Origin: Acanthopleura granulata
Lineage: Eukaryota > Mollusca > Polyplacophora > Chitonida > Chitonidae
Assembly (NCBI GenBank): GCA_016165875.1
Contig: JABBOT010000016.1
Span: 10,292,063 to 10,356,062, forward strand
DNA length: 64,000 bases
Direction: 5' to 3'
Shown: piece by piece, positions 35,216-47,665 of the stretch
How the letters are laid out: the number at the start of each line of letters is the position of its first letter
How positions within the stretch are numbered: the first letter of the stretch is position 1
Position numbers and translations under genes: made by a program
The notes under the pieces: model-generated
Database searches by the model: none
Told to the model about the DNA's origin: nothing
Seen by the model: only the letters and a program-made list of their open reading frames with translations

Positions 35216-37425
35216 ACAAGAAGATGAAAGATCATATGCACGAAATTACCGCTTATCAGTTTTTTACCTGTCGACAGGTGACACTATTTCTTGGAAGTGA
35301 GAAGTTTCACTTCACAGAACAATACTTTCAGCAATCATGTTGACTGACCATTCAAGTCTAGCGCTTATAAATTACAAGCTCTCCTGCAGATTTACATCAA
35401 GATGTATGAAGCTGGATAAGTTTGTACTTTTTTTTTTTACACTGATAAACCCATGATAAAATTCTACATATTTTCACCCAGATAGATATCTCTAATAAAT
35501 ATGGCTTAATAATTATTTGGCAATTCCCCCCCCCCCCAAAAAAAAAATCCATCGTGAATCTATGTGCTGATAAATTTAATGTCATATCTGCGAATACCCT
35601 AATTCTTCGCCCATTTGAACCACCTTTGTAACCAATATTTTGAAACATTCTGTGGGGTGTAGAGAAATACTAGTAATTCACACAGTTTTATGAAGCTCAT
35701 ATCTTAAATCACACAAATGAATCATTTCTAGAGTGATTTTCATAATCATTGTATGCATAAACTTTCACTGAAAAAAGTGCTTTAGTGGTTGAAAAGGTTG
35801 AAGACAGCATGTTGACGTGTTCACAACTTTGTTGCCAAGAAACTTTTAGATCATTTATAGTACATTTTTAACAAACCACTCCCGCATAACTTAGACTCAG
35901 TTCTTGTATAGGAGACAAATCTGCCAACCATGTGATGTAAACAGAGCAGATTGGTTGGCTCCTGCCTACTCACTAAAGTACACCTCACAGGAACAGACAC
36001 AGCTAGTGCATCTGTAATGTGAGTTACATGTACATGCATTGCACAATGGAAATCAGTATAATACCATGGAATTTAATGACTAAATACATAACCAAGCCAC
36101 TGAGTGCAAACAATATATATGCAATCACAAGTCTAATTCTTCACCTAAATATCAACGTGAAACGTCAACATAAAGGCAGAAAATCCAAAAGACACACACA
36201 AAAGCATAAGATTTGTGTACTTGAATTCCTAAGCCTAAATAACAGTCTACAGTCTGCCTGGATAAAATCTGTGCATATTAACATAGGCTGTATTTACACT
36301 TTTCCCTGTGTCTGAGCCATATTCAGGGGAGACAGCTCTTGCACCTTAGATGAGAGAAACAGTGGATTCTCGAAACACATACATGTGTATATGTTGTATA
36401 TATACAATGATTTCTCAAATAATATTATAAATGAAATGTCACTTTAAGATAACACTGAAACACACTTCTTAAATCATAAATCAAAAGAAAACAACTGGCT
36501 AAAATCAATCAGCTGTTCATCAGATATGGTATGGGAGGAGTACACTGAAGGGCATAATTAACACTATGTTGCTCAGCAACATCCTTGCATATAATGACAG
36601 GGGTCAAAGGTTAACTAGGGTGTGGCTCAGTGTGGGCTCTCCATACCTGCTGACAGCAGATACAGGCAAACAACAGACAATGCCTGGCTATACCTGTGCG
36701 TATAGACTGTACAAGCCCTAGAAACTTGGTAACTGTAGACCTTAACAAACATGCCCAATCCTTTCATTCAGAAAATGCAATCGGTGGCAATTACGATCAT
36801 TTTCACTGATTACAGGAAAGCAATCAATTTGTGTCAATGTCAACAGATTTTTCAATTTGCCACATTTTGTTTCAGTCGTGTCACACATTTCTGCAGGTCT
36901 CCCAGCCACTTTTCAGGAATTTTCTTTATGATTTTATGCTATTTTATCTGTTATTTTATGATTTTTTATGCCATTTAATTACAAATTTTATAATTTTTTA
37001 TGCTCGTGGACCCATATCTAGGATATTTTTGTGACTTCTGCTAATTATAGAACCTATAGTATCCTAATATCATTTGTTAACAAATATTTTACTTTTGCTA
37101 TCAAAGGCAAGATTTAAGTCATGTTAATACATGTTTTATAAACATGTCACATGTATTTGTATTTATGTCAGACTGGTGACAACCCTTGAAAAAAAATATG
37201 CAAACACAGTAACTAAAATGTAAAACGTAAGCATCTAAAAATCCAGGCTTCAAATGTTCAAATGTAGCCTTGAAATGCTCCTTGAAACAAAACGAGTTAT
37301 TATCCAATATAAATTGAATATCAATGCTCCTTTCCATCCATTCTGCTTTTGATAATCATACAGCATACTGGGGAGTAGGAAGCAAACGAAAAGTAGAGGA
37401 GTCACTATCTCAACCAATCTGGTGA

Positions 37426-37456
37426 GGGGCCAGGGGCCAGGGGCCACCATGGCCCC
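37426..37456. repeat. GGGGCCA triplet with small hairpin
   Basis: Three GGGGCCA units (37426-37446) are followed by CCA and TGGCCCC, so the third unit pairs perfectly with the last one across a 3-base loop. It is a GC island inside AT-rich intron. Confidence 0.7.
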
Positions 37457-38999
37457 GTAAGTTTTGGGATAATAGGTACTGTAATACTTTAAACTTTTCA
37501 CATGTTTGCAAGGTGTTTATTCAAGCATATTCTGAAGGCATTTTTTCCGGGTTGACAGATGAAATTATACTTTTTATCAAGCCCTGAAACTGGTCAATCA
37601 AATCAATGTAGTATTGTCTTCAAAATCAAATTAAAAACGTGCATAAATTGCACTAAAAAAGTTACTCAAGGGTTGAGGAATTAAGGTAGCCGTACATGCG
37701 TTTGAACGTTTTAGGAAGGAAAACAGGAGAGATATCCACACTCACAGTTCTCATTACACCATGCACATATTGAATCCGTTTCATACTTTATATATGTACT
37801 TTCTGTACATGTACAACACAAATATAACTGAATATGCACCCTGTGCATCGTAACATGGGTTTTTTTTGGCTTTAGTAGCATATGTGGTTAAATTGATGAA
37901 TGCTTAATAAACCTACCACCCACCCCAACCTCTTCCTATGCCACTGGCATATCATACATATAAACAACACCAAAATATAGGGCCATATCAGAATATGGGT
38001 AATCGCAGAATAACATACCCAGATAGAGAGAGCATGTAGAAGTAAGACATACAGATTGGCGACCACTACTGCCAGTATTCAAACATGTTAACTCTAGGCT
38101 TAATTTCATGAGAAAAAAAAAAGCTGAAGTTCAAGAGCGAGATGAAAGCTTACCTGCTTTTATGTATGGTCAAAATAAAACGTTGTGACTTGCTTGTCCA
38201 TACTTAGAAGAAACTAGGGTTTTGTTTAAGATTGCTGATGACCAAGATTTCTTGACTGCTGGATAAACAAACTCAAATAGCTATAACCCAGAGAGCCTTG
38301 TAACTTTCGGCAGTCACACACAAATTAGGACATTTCATGCATTTTATATGAAATTTTGCGAGATTGGGAGCTTGACTGGTTAACAGGCGTAGCTTAAGGA
38401 TGAAAACAACAAAATGCTCACAAAACTTGGAACTGAGCTGAATCTTGGGTACTTGGCAAAATCTACAATGTTGTACCAGAGCCATAAATGGCCATGTGTT
38501 AGTGTTTGTCCCACTAATAAAACCCATTCTAGGCATGTATACTGATGAATACTCAAAACTACTTTCTAATCCTGTTCTTAACAGTTTACATATCACAGTT
38601 AATCCCAGAATAACATATTTTGACCAAATGGACACATAGGTAGACAAGCACTGATCTGATGGACCAAAAGTCTGCACAAACTGCACAGAGTGTCTCACAT
38701 ATTCAATGTTCATGCATGCTGTGAGTTTCAGGACTCTCCTTTTTCTTACAGATAGCTTTCGTGATTTTACCAAATTACAGAGAAAGCATAGGGGAGCATA
38801 ATTACCACAGAAATTATGAAAAGTATTTACATAAATGCATCAAGCAGCTCCTGATTAGGGCCTATTTCAGTAAAAAGCAGAATATTTAAAATCTCTGTAT
38901 AGTATCATACTTGTTTTTCTGAAGGGATGTCACTGAATAAGATGTAAAATAAAATGACAATACTGAGCAAATGGCCAGTGTGAATCAAGGTTTTTAACT

Positions 39000-39293
39000 T
39001 ACAAGATGGAGGAAAAAGTTGGGAGTGCCAAGGATAATCCAGCGACCTCTGGTAAATTAATTACAACTTTTCACGTGTGACATACAGATATGCACGCCAT
39101 ACTGGTAGAAGACAAGTGGTCTTCAACTAATATTAGTCTGTGCAAATCACCGAGCGTCCTGGACCACTGATTATCACTAAGGCCCCACAAGTACTGAGAG
39201 TGAATCTAAAAATTCCTCTGTCCAAGGCTGGGTTTGAACCAGCACATCCTAAGGTAACGAAAGACAATGCCTACAACTAAACCAAGGCAAACC
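39000..39293 (-). repeat. SINE family 2 copy, inverted
   Basis: ACAAGATGGAGGAAAAAGTT, CAGCGACCTCTGGTAAATTA, GCACGCCATACTGGTAGAAG, AAGTGGTCTTCAACTAATAT and CTGGGTTTGAACCAGCAC (B-box complement, about 39227-39244) run in family order. It directly adjoins the tandem array that repeats its own GAATCTAAAAATTCC segment. Confidence 0.7.
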
Positions 39294-39512
39294 CCCAAGT
39301 TTGGGAATCTAGAAATTCCCTATGAACACAAGGCAGATACGGGAATCTAGAAATTCCCTATCAATGCCAAGCTGATAAGGTGATCTAGAAATTCCCTGTT
39401 AATGCGAGGCCAAGACGAGGATTTTGAAAACCCTGTCAACACAAGGCTGATACGGGGATCTAGAAATTCCCTGTCAACACAAGGCTGATACGGGGATCCA
39501 GAAATTCCCTGC
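39294..39512. repeat. 38-base tandem array, six units
   Basis: The unit is GGGAATCTAGAAATTCCCTG, then TCAACACAAGGCTGATAC. Starts fall at about 39305, 39343, 39381, 39418, 39456 and 39494, a 38-base period. GAATCTAGAAATTC resembles GAATCTAAAAATTCC in the neighbouring family 2 SINE, so the array seems to be grown from that SINE. Confidence 0.85.
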
Positions 39513-39564
39513 TGAAGGCCAGAATTGAACCCAATGCTTTTTATCCACTACAGGACACCACATG

Positions 39565-39862
39565 CTTCCCCAAGGGAATCTAGAAATTCAGTGCAAGGCA
39601 GACCAGGATTGAGCGCGAATCCTTTATAACCATGGCCTGCTCCCCATCACGGGAATCTAGAAATTCCCAGTCAATGCAAGGCAGAGCAGGGTTGACTCAG
39701 AACCTTTTATAACCATGGCCTGCTCCTCACCAAGGGAATCTAGATATTCCCTGTCAATGCAAATCAGACCAGGACTGAACCCAAATCATTTATAACTCCG
39801 CCTGCTCGCTCCCCATCAAGGGAATCTAGAAATTGTCCAAGGCCAGGGTTAAACCCAATGTT
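39565..39862. repeat. 77-96 base higher-order array, four units
   Basis: GAATCTAGAAATTC starts recur at 39576, 39653, 39736 and 39832. Each longer unit adds a SINE-head piece (CAAGGCAGACCAGGATTGA) and an AACCATGGCCTGCTC block. It continues the 38-base array with larger units. Confidence 0.8.
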
Positions 39863-42065
39863 TTTTGCCCACCAGACCAAGACTTGTTACCCATGGCCCA
39901 TTTTATAAAGAGGGTGTGACCTACATCAAACGTAACTGTCATGGTGACACACGCCGTGGAGATACACTGTAGTCGAGGTTACATCTGGCATTGTGCTACA
40001 CTCTCTTTGTAATATGGGCCTCAGCCAGGAGACCTAGATATTCCATCTGCATTAAGCCACTGTTGGTCCACAACCTTTGAGGGGTGGGAGTTACACACTG
40101 TAGCACTAAGCCACAACCTGGCATGAAAATCCCCAAATCCCTTTGAGAAAATACACTGGGTTCTAAGTCACCTTTAGTGACTAACAGGCAAACATTTTTC
40201 TCCCTTCACAAGCCATACTCCCTCCCCACCAACCTATCCTTTCATACCTGCACATTTTTATTTCTCTCTTGTTCACAGGATAATGTCATAATGATGACAT
40301 CACATTGATAACAATTAAGGATGATTTACAATAATGTAATCCAATATTACAGTTACATCTCTGATCATTCCCATAAGGGCTTGATCAATTTCCCTTTGTC
40401 TAATTAACAAGCTATCAAATTTACCTGCCAGGTAACAATCCAGCATTTATGTTCCCGTATACACCCAATCATATGCTACTTTGGTTTCCTACCATTTGAT
40501 TGATTGCATTCTGTCATGTGACTGTCATTTCAACAATGCAACATATATGTTCACATCGTGACCCCGTGACCTTCAGAAGAAGCTTGACGAAGGCAATTGT
40601 CAAGAATATTACTTTGCAACATGTCATTCGCTCTTACATCACTTACAGAAAATAAGCTCAACCCAATAAGCATCAGGCATGGGTAAATTTCACAGGCCAA
40701 TAAAGAACATTCTGTTTCAGGTATTCTTGACACAGGATACCTTGTTCTGGTTAATTCAACTGACAACTCAAACATAAATACAAAGTACATGAATATCTGG
40801 AAAGAAAAAAAAGACATCCAGAAAACTTTAAAAGTCATAATAAAGTTTCTTATTAATCAGTTTAGACAAATCTGAATAAATTACAATCTTGACAAACAGT
40901 AGTGCAACATCACTTGAATCACAATATGTTCTCCATATCAGTGTTTCACAACATCTTGAAGATGTTCATCATTAAGATGAAAAGTAAAAGTTTTGATATG
41001 CTATTGGAATTTACAGACAGGATGCAAAATTAATCATAATATTTTAATTACCTGACCACCTCATTTCTCATTCAACCTCCTAGTAAGGATATTTTCTAAT
41101 CAAGAAACTGCACAAAACCATAGAAGATTTTTCCAGAAAACTTTGACAACAATGCCCGTCAGTTGCAAAGCAGATGCCCTTTTCCATAACATACCTGGAT
41201 CCAGTCTTTTACAGCAGTTTCAAAAAATCTGCTTTTCTTGGCATGTCTGGTACAGTTCAATTAGGAATACAAAATGGAACATAGGTAAATGTTACTCATA
41301 GAGACATCTTGAGAGATTTTTCCACTGACAATTCTAAAAGTTACAGAACCAGAAAAAAGAATGGAAAAAAAAAGAAATCAACTGCATCAAATTTAACAAA
41401 TTTAACATTTTATACCCCTGCATATCTTAGACACCAACAAGCAGAATACCAGAGTTTCGAACTGGAACTAATTTATCACAAAAGGTAAAAACAAGTTGTA
41501 CTGTATAATGTTGGGCCATAATATTTGATTGCCTTCACTATAACATGAGCGACTGCAACAGGTTTGATGGATAAAATTGAGCAGAATGTTTGTGAGCTTG
41601 CTAAGTTCCTAAAGGATATTAAAGGTGTCACTTGTGCCTCTGAACATGGCGAGACAGGTGAATGATAAATTAATGTCAACAAACACCATCTAATAAAACT
41701 CAATTGTAATTGGTACAACTACTGAAGAGTATGAACTGTATCTGCATGATCAAATAATTCTTCCCCAAAAGTTCAATTTAACAGGCAAATGAAGCTCATA
41801 AATTATCACTTTGATGTGTGTGCATTATTTAACCTTTCAAACAAACCTCAAACATGACAAAACACTTCTCTAAGATCAAAAGAGCCCCCACAAAGACTGT
41901 GGAGCAAATTTCAAGTCCAATACAGAATACCAGTGAAAAAATTTCTTTATGTTTCATATTGTACACAGGAATATTTCACTTTCACTAATGGAGGCAAGTG
42001 TTACGGTGGGTGGAAACTGAACAGAGCCAGTTGGGAAACCCACAAGTGTCTGCAGGTTGCCTGAC

Positions 42066-42600
42066 AGTTTTAACTCTCCTTGAGCATGCTTTACTCAGGG
42101 CTTGTCACGACGAAGGAGAGGTTGGCAATGTCCAGTCACAGTTTTAACTCACCATGACCACACTTTACACATGGTTTGCTGCAGCCTGGGGGAGAAGTTG
42201 GCAATGTCCAGTCACAGTTTTAACTCACCATGACCACACTTTACACATGGCTCGCTGCAGCCTGGGGGAGAAGTTGGCAATGTCCTGTCACAGTTTTAAC
42301 TCACCTTGACCTTGCTTTACACATGGCTCGCTGCAGCCTGGGGGAGAAGTTGGCAATGTCCTGTCACAGTTTTAACTCACCTTGACCACACTTTACACAT
42401 GGCTCGCTGCAGCCTGGGGGAGAAGTTGGCAATGTCCTGTCACAGTTTTAACTCACCTTAACCTCACTTTAAACAGGGCTTGGCTTGACTTGGGGGAGAG
42501 GATGACAATGTCCTGTCAAGTTTTTAACTCACCTTGACCTCGCTTTAAACAGGGCTTGGTGTGATTTGGGGGATAGGATGGCAATGTCCTGTCACCATTT
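42066..42600 (-). repeat. Seven 76-base tandem copies of a hyccin exon end and donor
   Basis: TAACTC-type unit starts are at 42071, 42145, 42221, 42297, 42373, 42449 and 42525, and then the true exon's own TAACTCACC at 42601; the spacing is 74 once, then 76 throughout. On the gene strand a typical unit carries GACATTGCCAACTTCTCC, then CCCAGGCTGCAGCGAGCC, then ATGTGTAAAGTGTGGTCAAG and the donor GTGAGTTA. The true exon has GACATAGCCAACCTCTCC, CCCAAGTCACGACAAGCT and CTGTGTAAAGCATGGTCAAG with the same donor. The match is ungapped over 59 exon bases plus the intron start. Donor GT is kept in units 2-7 and lost in unit 1. The inter-unit sequence of about 17 bases is too short to be an intron. Confidence 0.9.
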
Positions 42601-42608
42601 TAACTCAC

Positions 42609-42704
42609 CTTGACCATGCTTTACACAGAGCTTGTCGTGACTTGGGGGAGAGGTTGGCTATGTCCTTGTTGTAACACTGCACCAGGTATGTAATAACTGC
42701 CTGC
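42609..42704 (-). CDS. FAM126: Hyccin exon (CYN...ALCKAWS)
   Basis: The acceptor TCGTTACAG precedes G CAG GCA GTT, whose first base completes an AGG codon. The exon reads QAVITYLVQCYNKDIANL and SPKSRQALCKAWS, then AG|GTGAGT. Human hyccin has RFEVLTFLLLCYNAALTYM and SVSLQSLCQICSR. The 96 bases are one base, 31 codons and two bases. Its 3' 59 bases and donor are the source of the tandem array that follows it in the intron, in the gene direction. Confidence 0.95.
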
Positions 42705-45700
42705 CTGTAACGAGAGCACAAAGACGTATAAAACACTCTGATCACATCCACCATATCTAACCTTAATTGTAGGGTCACTGTTGGACAAAAGCATAACACT
42801 TCTTGTTATATCATTCCTGCCACAACTGTCCTACAGATTTCCAAGATTGCAATGTGTATGAATACACACAGCTGTAGCAATTTCTGTTCACATATCGAAA
42901 ACTGCTGGATTGCTGTTTCTGTTACAATTCGTTGACATAATATGCCACATGAGCCGATTTTGATTTTCAGTAACTCCTTTTTTAGTGCTCATTTTTCCAT
43001 CAGAAATTTGTCTCAATGTTACAAATGAAAGCAGAGGCAATTCTATAAGAGTAGTTTTCTTAAACTTTACAGTGGAAAATTAAAACTACTTCACAATGAA
43101 GATGGGCCAGTCACCTTTCTATAATTATCTGCCTCGTTGTTTACTGTCACACTCAAGGATTTTTCCCATATACTGCCCTACCGTGAGAAAAGGAAGAAAG
43201 TAACGGAAGAAAAATTTTTCAAATTTATAGACTTAAAGACTTATAATATTTTGCAACACTCTTCCAGTCATCCTCTTTTTAGCCAATTAAGTATGAATAA
43301 CGGCTTTGGTGAAATACCACAGATATTAGCTCTAATTCGCTTTCTAGTCACATAAAAATGTTGGACGACAAAAAAATGTAAATGTCACTTGCTTCCTTTT
43401 GCCAATTCACAGCTCCATAGTTTTAAAAGTGGAGGAAAGCTGGAGTGACAAGAGTAAACCACATAAGTCATATCTACCTCCAGTGAATTTCATGCTAGAT
43501 CACACAAGAACACTGTCCACCATCTCCTGTCCCCAACATGACCAAGAACAAACCACGCAGAAGAATTCAGAAAGTTCTAAGGTATTGAATCCATGTCTTG
43601 TGTAAAATAAAAACTGTACAATTTGCACCTATCCATAAAATACTGGACTGACATGATTTTCCGGGGGGTTATTCTTCAACACTTCATGTACATGTATTGG
43701 TTCATTATCTGATTTGGTTAAGATTTAAACTTTCCCCCAAACACATTTATTTATTGAAATAAACTCTTAAATGTCACTAGCTACATTCACATCAACTCAG
43801 ACAATATTTTCTCATTTACATACATATGTTCAAAGACGTGTTGCCACCGTAGTGTACACTGAATGACTTTCAGGTTCTTTAGAGGAAGATTTAAATTTTG
43901 CAGCCCAAGTACATGTTGGGCAGAAATGAAGAGCTTGAAACTTTCTGGAGAATGCATCTCAGCCTTTCCGCTTCTAAAACATTTATAAATTTGGCAACCT
44001 GGAATAAATCTCTTTTCTTTATCCGGTGGAACTGAGCAGCTGGAAATGATACTCTACAGGATCCAATCAAATTCTCGTTAACCATTTTCTTGGTCTTGGT
44101 GAGGCAGCAAGGCCTTCTGCAGCAGCATGTAGCCATTTTGTTCTTCAATTCATCACTCAGAAGTTTAGAATAAATAAATACTTCACATGCCACTATACTG
44201 GGCGTATATAGTGAGCTTGAGAAGACTCTGAAATCACAAAGGACGCTGGAGAACTGTACAAATGAACTGAAATGAACAAAAGCTTCAGGTCTTTACATTT
44301 TTATTTTGATTCTATAGTAGCGGTGTTCACAAACCCACCTAAGACAGCCAGAAGAATATTCTTATACCCATAAAAAAAGGAATTAAAGATATTTAAGTTG
44401 TGGAGCATGAAAATTTTTGCATCCAATTTAAGATGTCACATACTTATTATGGTGTGTACAGAGAAGTGAGGAGATTGACAGACAATTAATATTCTGGTTG
44501 CGACCAGAGAGACAGAATATTTAATGTGTTACCGATGCTGCTTGCTTGATACTTTTAGTGATGGATCTTTAATGAATGCTGCGATAAAAAATGTTCACAG
44601 ATACGGTAGGTGGCAGCCTGGGTGGCTGGGAAGGGAAGAGGGAGGACACAAAGGAACCACTGTGGTCACAACCTGCCTTACAAGGCATAATCTGACGAAT
44701 TTCTGATTTCTGACCTGTACAGCTGGCTCTAGCAGCCTTCCTTACAGATTACTATCTATACCTTCTACAGATAATAATCTATGGGTAAGCCCGCTACAGC
44801 TACAGTACAACATGCTCATTGTGTTGAACATACTGGTAGAAAGAGAGCCACCTGTTTACAGATCTCTGCCATCAAGAGAAAACACCAGTGAAAGATAAAA
44901 TTCTCCTGCCCAAGGCTGTCACTGAACCAACATCTTCTGTGTCTTGTCATTCAAAACCATGCATCTTAAACACATCGCCAATGTCATTCCTGTCCTGACA
45001 TGGTTTTACCTTAAACTTCAAGAAACAGCAAACCAACACAGTGTCCAAGAAGCCCATGCAGTGAGTTTATGCAGTCATCAAAGTCCCAACCTTAACCATT
45101 AATATAGGCAAACATGGCATTGTTCTCCAGATGGGGGGAGTCGAAGGAGTGGAAGGGGCATAAATTTCTCTGATAACATATGCTCGATTGAAAACAAATC
45201 TTCCTCTTCAAAAGAATCCATTTTCTATGGAGGGAAACAAGAGAAAGCTATCGGAAGCTGGTGTAGCTTAGCAGCCTGACATGAAACGAAGGGCACACTA
45301 TGTAATCAAGCTGACAAATGATGCAGTGAGACAGTTCGCCAGATTTACCTCAGCTTCTCTCTTCAAAGTTGGACCTGGCCATGTAAAGAAATATAGGAGA
45401 AAAATTTGTCCTGACTATTCTGTTATTTATCACCTCAAGAACAAGGGCTTGGAGCCAACACAAGTTTCTGACACCTGCTCACATGAAAATACAGCCAGTA
45501 AAGAGCTATACTAAGGCAAATGGTAAGATATAATGGTGTATTATACATAACAAAAAGATGGGTAATGTGTACTAGAATGTATACTTTTCAAAAATACAAA
45601 CGTATAATGAAATTTCTTGTATGCTTGAGTGAGGTATCAGAGTTAAAGCTCAATGAACACCACAAACATAGGGTATGGGCAACATGGATCAGTGGTTTTC

Positions 45701-47285
45701 TAACTATTAACTAGGCAGGAGTGCTTAGTACGCAAGGTACAGTTCAGATAGGAAATTATGTACATATGCCAGCCATTCTTCAAAAATTCCCACGCCGGCA
45801 TATCCCCCAGCCAAGAGCCAAAGCTTAAATGTTACATCAATATTATGCCCAGAACTTTTGCTTTTCATTTTCAACTATCACCCTCATCACAACCACAAAG
45901 TTTTATAAAAAACTGATGAAAAAATGTTATATTCACAAGCACTTCCTTGTTTGCAAACACGATGAAACTGACACAGGATCACTGCATAGTTTAAAGAGTG
46001 TTTTAAGTATACATGCAAGCACTTCTCAGACATATGTGTCGGGTAGAGCTTTCTCCAGAAAGAGCAATTGCATCATCTCGTCTCAAATGTCTTTCACATT
46101 GCTTCGCACATAGTATAAAATCACTTCCAGCAACTTTTCCCAATCATAGCGATTCCAGGAAGCACTCAATGCAGTTGAGGTGTGAAAAGAGACCAGATAA
46201 CACAGATTGCTCAGACTGGCCTATAATAAAACGGATGCAAGTATCAAGCAGTGAGCATGTGTACATCCATAATGTCAGTTACCCTGACACGCTAGGCCTT
46301 CTTTAACGGAAGAGGCAGCAAATAATGAACATTACTGTTACAAGCTGTAAAAGCTGTAAATTTTCACGCTCCAAGTGTAAAACTTTCAGATGATTGCTGT
46401 TTTGTGAAACATTAAATAATTTGATCAAAGAGTATGACATACCCAGAGAACCACTACTCTCTTGAAATTCCTGACAGTGCTAATTTGTGAAAATCCTTTA
46501 GATATATGCCAAAAAACCCCAAAAAACAGATGGGCTGACTGTTTGAGGATGAGGCAGCAGGCCTTCATTTGAACAAATCTAAGTGAAACATGGAACGTTG
46601 TCTAAGGCCATTCCTGAGTTAAGCATTTTACTGATGTGATAGAATGTTATTTTAAAGACAGACAAAAAGTGAAAAACTTAACAATTTACTATTAGGCAAA
46701 TGACATAAGCTTAATGTCAAATTTCTTTTCTTGAAAATTAATTTGTGTGCCTTACTTTTTTCTATTAGTTAGAAATCAGTAAAAATCCACTGTGTGTTAA
46801 AATTTGTTCATATTGAGAAAAAAGGCTATGGTGCCTCCTATACGTCACACACTTTTCAAGGGCCCTATGTAAAAAGCGCTTTGATTGGCTAATGGTGGCA
46901 CGGCCTCAAGAATGGCCACATTGAAATGGAAGACGTGTTTCTGTATAACACATAAGTTTAATCGTGTGTTTCTAGTAACAGACAGGACAGAAAAATTTGA
47001 ATTTTATATCACTACTAAGCAAAAGTCCTGGGCTTTCTTTTAATACTGCATATTATTGAACTTTTGTTGGGTGCAATCACACTCTATCAGAAAATAATAC
47101 GGTTGGTCAGTCAGTAGGATATTCTTTTATTTTTGTTCTGGTTAAAAAAAAAAAACGGTGATTTTAAAGAAATCAACGCAAAGAGCAAAATAAATATCAA
47201 AATCCCAATGAAAGCTGGCTTCAGTTTGCAGGGCCAGTAAGCTTACGAACAACAAACATGTTTTACGGTTGCCTTAAACACTTAC
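42705..47285 (-). other. Hyccin intron, 4581 bases
   Basis: It has donor AACAG|GTAAGT and acceptor CGTTACAG|G, phase 2. SINE family 2-like remnants lie near 43130-43600 and 44810-44965. Plus-strand frames at 45829-46306 are unrecognised. No further exon was found. Confidence 0.85.
44810..44965 (-). repeat. SINE family 2 fragment, inverted
   Basis: ATACTGGTAGAAAGAGAGCC, CTGCCCAAGGCTGTCACTGA and ACCAACATCTTCTGTGTCTT correspond to the head side of family 2 (CCAAGGCTGGGTTTGAACC in the copy at 39000). Confidence 0.5.
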
Positions 47286-47407
47286 CTGTTCTGGGAATTA
47301 ATGGATTCGTGTTGAGGGTGGGGTCCGCTAGTCCACACTTCTTCTTCATTCTTTGAATACCTGGACAGTATCCCTTCTGTCAGGGCCATGCAACTCAACG
47401 TCACAGG
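47286..47407 (-). CDS. FAM126: Hyccin exon (MALTE...SGPHPQ), most 5' exon found
   Basis: The acceptor ATCTTTCCACAG precedes CCT GTG ACG TTG AGT TGC ATG. The exon reads PVTLSCMALTEGILSRYS, then KNEEEVWTSGPHPQHESI, then NSQN plus AG|GTAAGT. Human hyccin has SSIGSMALTESALSQHG, then SGPHPQREMLTAQNRFEV. It is exactly 40 codons plus two bases, beginning in phase 0, so an upstream exon ending in phase 0 must exist. The internal ATG is not proposed as the start, because conserved hyccin sequence normally precedes it. Confidence 0.95.
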
Positions 47408-47499
47408 CTGTGGAAAGATAGGTACACTTGAGAGTCAGGTACATAACTACACTTAACAGTCAGGTACATATGAAAAAATGTAAAATTAAAGGAAGTATG

Positions 47500-47665
47500 T
47501 TTATTTTTTTTTATTTGATTGGTGTTTTATGCCGTACATAATAATATTCCACTTCTACAACGACGGCCAGCATTACAATGAGAGGACCAGGCAGGGCCCG
47601 GGGGAAACCCATCTGCAGACAGCTGGTAGACTTTCCCACATTATGGCCAGAGAGGAAAAGTTATT
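47500..47665 (-). repeat. SINE family 1 copy, inverted
   Basis: Tail TTTATTTTTTTTTATTTG, TTGGTGTTTTATGCCGTAC, CAACGACGGCCAGCATTAC and GGCAGGGCCCGGGGGAAACC run in order; the head is missing. Confidence 0.85.

Larger units (their letters stand above)
34844..42608 (-). other. Hyccin intron, 7765 bases
   Basis: It has donor AG|GTGAGT and acceptor TGCAG|G, phase 2. It includes family 2 SINEs, the SINE-derived array at 39294-39862 and the exon-derived 76-base array at 42066-42600. The longest open frame (166 codons, minus, 38273-38773) has no recognisable motif and no flanking hyccin-like context. Confidence 0.85.
21973..47407 (-). other. FAM126: Hyccin/FAM126 gene locus, 5' end missing
   Basis: Six exons on the minus strand join into one continuous frame of 1302 bases (433 residues plus stop). 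All junctions are GT-AG and all phases fit. Introns in gene order are 4581, 7765, 1457, 9742 and 588 bases. The protein matches human hyccin block by block: MALTE, SGPHPQ, CYN, ALC..WSR, a Y/F-NG turn, ELFPD, then (V/A)NAI..SL. Hyccin is cytosolic and binds the TTC7 scaffold of the PI4KA-TTC7-EFR3 complex at the plasma membrane. Loss of human HYCC1 causes a hypomyelinating leukodystrophy with cataract. The first about 150 residues were not found in the window. Whether the animal has one hyccin gene or two cannot be told. Confidence 0.93.
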
